Source of the DNA: Alphaproteobacteria bacterium | GTDB lineage: Bacteria; Pseudomonadota; Alphaproteobacteria; UBA11222 | Assembly: GCA_009693835.1 (NCBI GenBank) | Contig: SHWM01000009.1 | Span: forward strand, 1-50,027 | DNA length: 50,027 nucleotides | Reading direction: 5' to 3' | Shown here: in pieces, positions 49,681 through 50,027 of the stretch | Numbering within the stretch: position 1 is the stretch's first letter | How the letters are laid out: every line of letters begins with the position of its first letter | Translations under genes and position numbers: made by a program | The notes under the pieces: generated by a model | Seen by the model: only the letters and a program-made list of their open reading frames with translations | Database searches by the model: none | Told to the model about the DNA's origin: nothing

Positions 49681-50027
49681 ACCTCGCGGCTCGCGAAATC
49701 AATGCGCGGGTCCACCCAGGCATAGGTCAGATCGCTGACCAGTGAAATCACCAGCCCCATCAGCGAGAAAATATAGAGCGTGCCAAACACCACCGGGTAA
49801 TCGCGGTTAATGATGGATTCAAACGACAGCAGACCCAGGCCATCCAGAGAAAATATGGTCTCGATCAACAGCGAATTGGCAAAGAAAATGCCGATAAACG
49901 CGCCGGGAAAACCGGAAATCACAATCAGCATGGCGTTGCGGAACACATGCCCGTACAGCACTTCGCGCTCGCTCAACCCCTTGGCCCGGGCGGTGACCAC
50001 ATAATGCTTTTTGATCTCGTCCAGAAA
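49677..50027 (-). CDS. yejB: Peptide ABC transporter permease YejB (C-terminal part)
   Basis: The window holds the last 116 codons; the 5' part lies beyond the right edge. The frame continues to the last base ([22 protein letters not shown]). The EAA loop ([19 protein letters not shown]) is complete, followed by two membrane helices and the C-terminus [10 protein letters not shown] that is typical of YejB. The substrate-binding protein yejA, if present, would be further upstream. Confidence 0.93.
   Translation of the reverse strand, partial: FLDEIKKHYVVTARAKGLSEREVLYGHVFRNAMLIVISGFPGAFIGIFFANSLLIETIFSLDGLGLLSFESIINRDYPVVFGTLYIFSLMGLVISLVSDLTYAWVDPRIDFASREV

Overview
The window reads as chromosomal DNA of an alphaproteobacterium of moderately high GC. 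The strongest evidence is gene order: on the minus strand lysC, ptsP, a RodZ-like gene, ispG, prfA, prmC, a DUF4167 gene and clpB follow one another, with ubiG divergent from lysC. Two further signs are the DUF1285 / CoA-type NUDIX / DUF6111 / cca operon and the gpsA / YciI / EVE operon, arrangements I associate with that class. Nothing points to a phage, plasmid or insertion sequence, and I found no tRNA, rRNA or CRISPR array. The order or family cannot be fixed by eye.

Layout. (1) 1-8.2 kb: the 5' tip of an unidentified minus-strand gene, the respiratory glycerol-3-phosphate dehydrogenase glpD, an HSL-type hydrolase, and a TetR regulator divergent from a two-gene RND efflux operon across a compact shared promoter/operator. 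(2) 8.2-12.1 kb: a membrane-anchored pentapeptide-repeat protein overlapping panE, then gpsA-YciI-EVE. (3) 12.1-13.8 kb: a second TetR regulator followed by three tiny single-span membrane proteins with their own promoter-like region, then two large palindromic repeats and a hairpin terminator. This is the least explained part of the window. (4) 13.8-26.5 kb: the conserved housekeeping block (protein quality control, translation termination, isoprenoid synthesis, cell shape, nitrogen PTS, lysine/threonine entry step, ubiquinone synthesis). (5) 26.5-30.1 kb: a DJ-1/PfpI protein with its GlxA-type AraC regulator, mobB and a lone glycosyltransferase. (6) 30.1-36.9 kb: a four-gene MoxR / DUF58 / DUF4159 / membrane-protein operon with very tight coupling. 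(7) 37.0-39.7 kb: the DUF1285-NUDIX-DUF6111-cca operon with every gene overlapping the next. (8) 39.7-43.8 kb: a minus-strand operon of a TPR protein, an ExeA/MshM-like ATPase, a prepilin peptidase and PilT, which together look like part of an MSHA-like type IV pilus system. (9) 43.9-47.0 kb: asnB and a CDP-glucose 4,6-dehydratase, divergent, probably for surface polysaccharide. (10) 47.0-50.0 kb: the yejBEF peptide ABC transporter, cut by the window edge.

The best leads for something undescribed are the TetR-linked cluster of three micro-membrane proteins, the palindromic repeats (one of which has apparently supplied the C-terminus of the third micro-protein), and the MSHA-like pilus module. 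Most remaining genes are recognisable families with ordinary structure. All family assignments rest on reading motifs and gene order; no database search was run.
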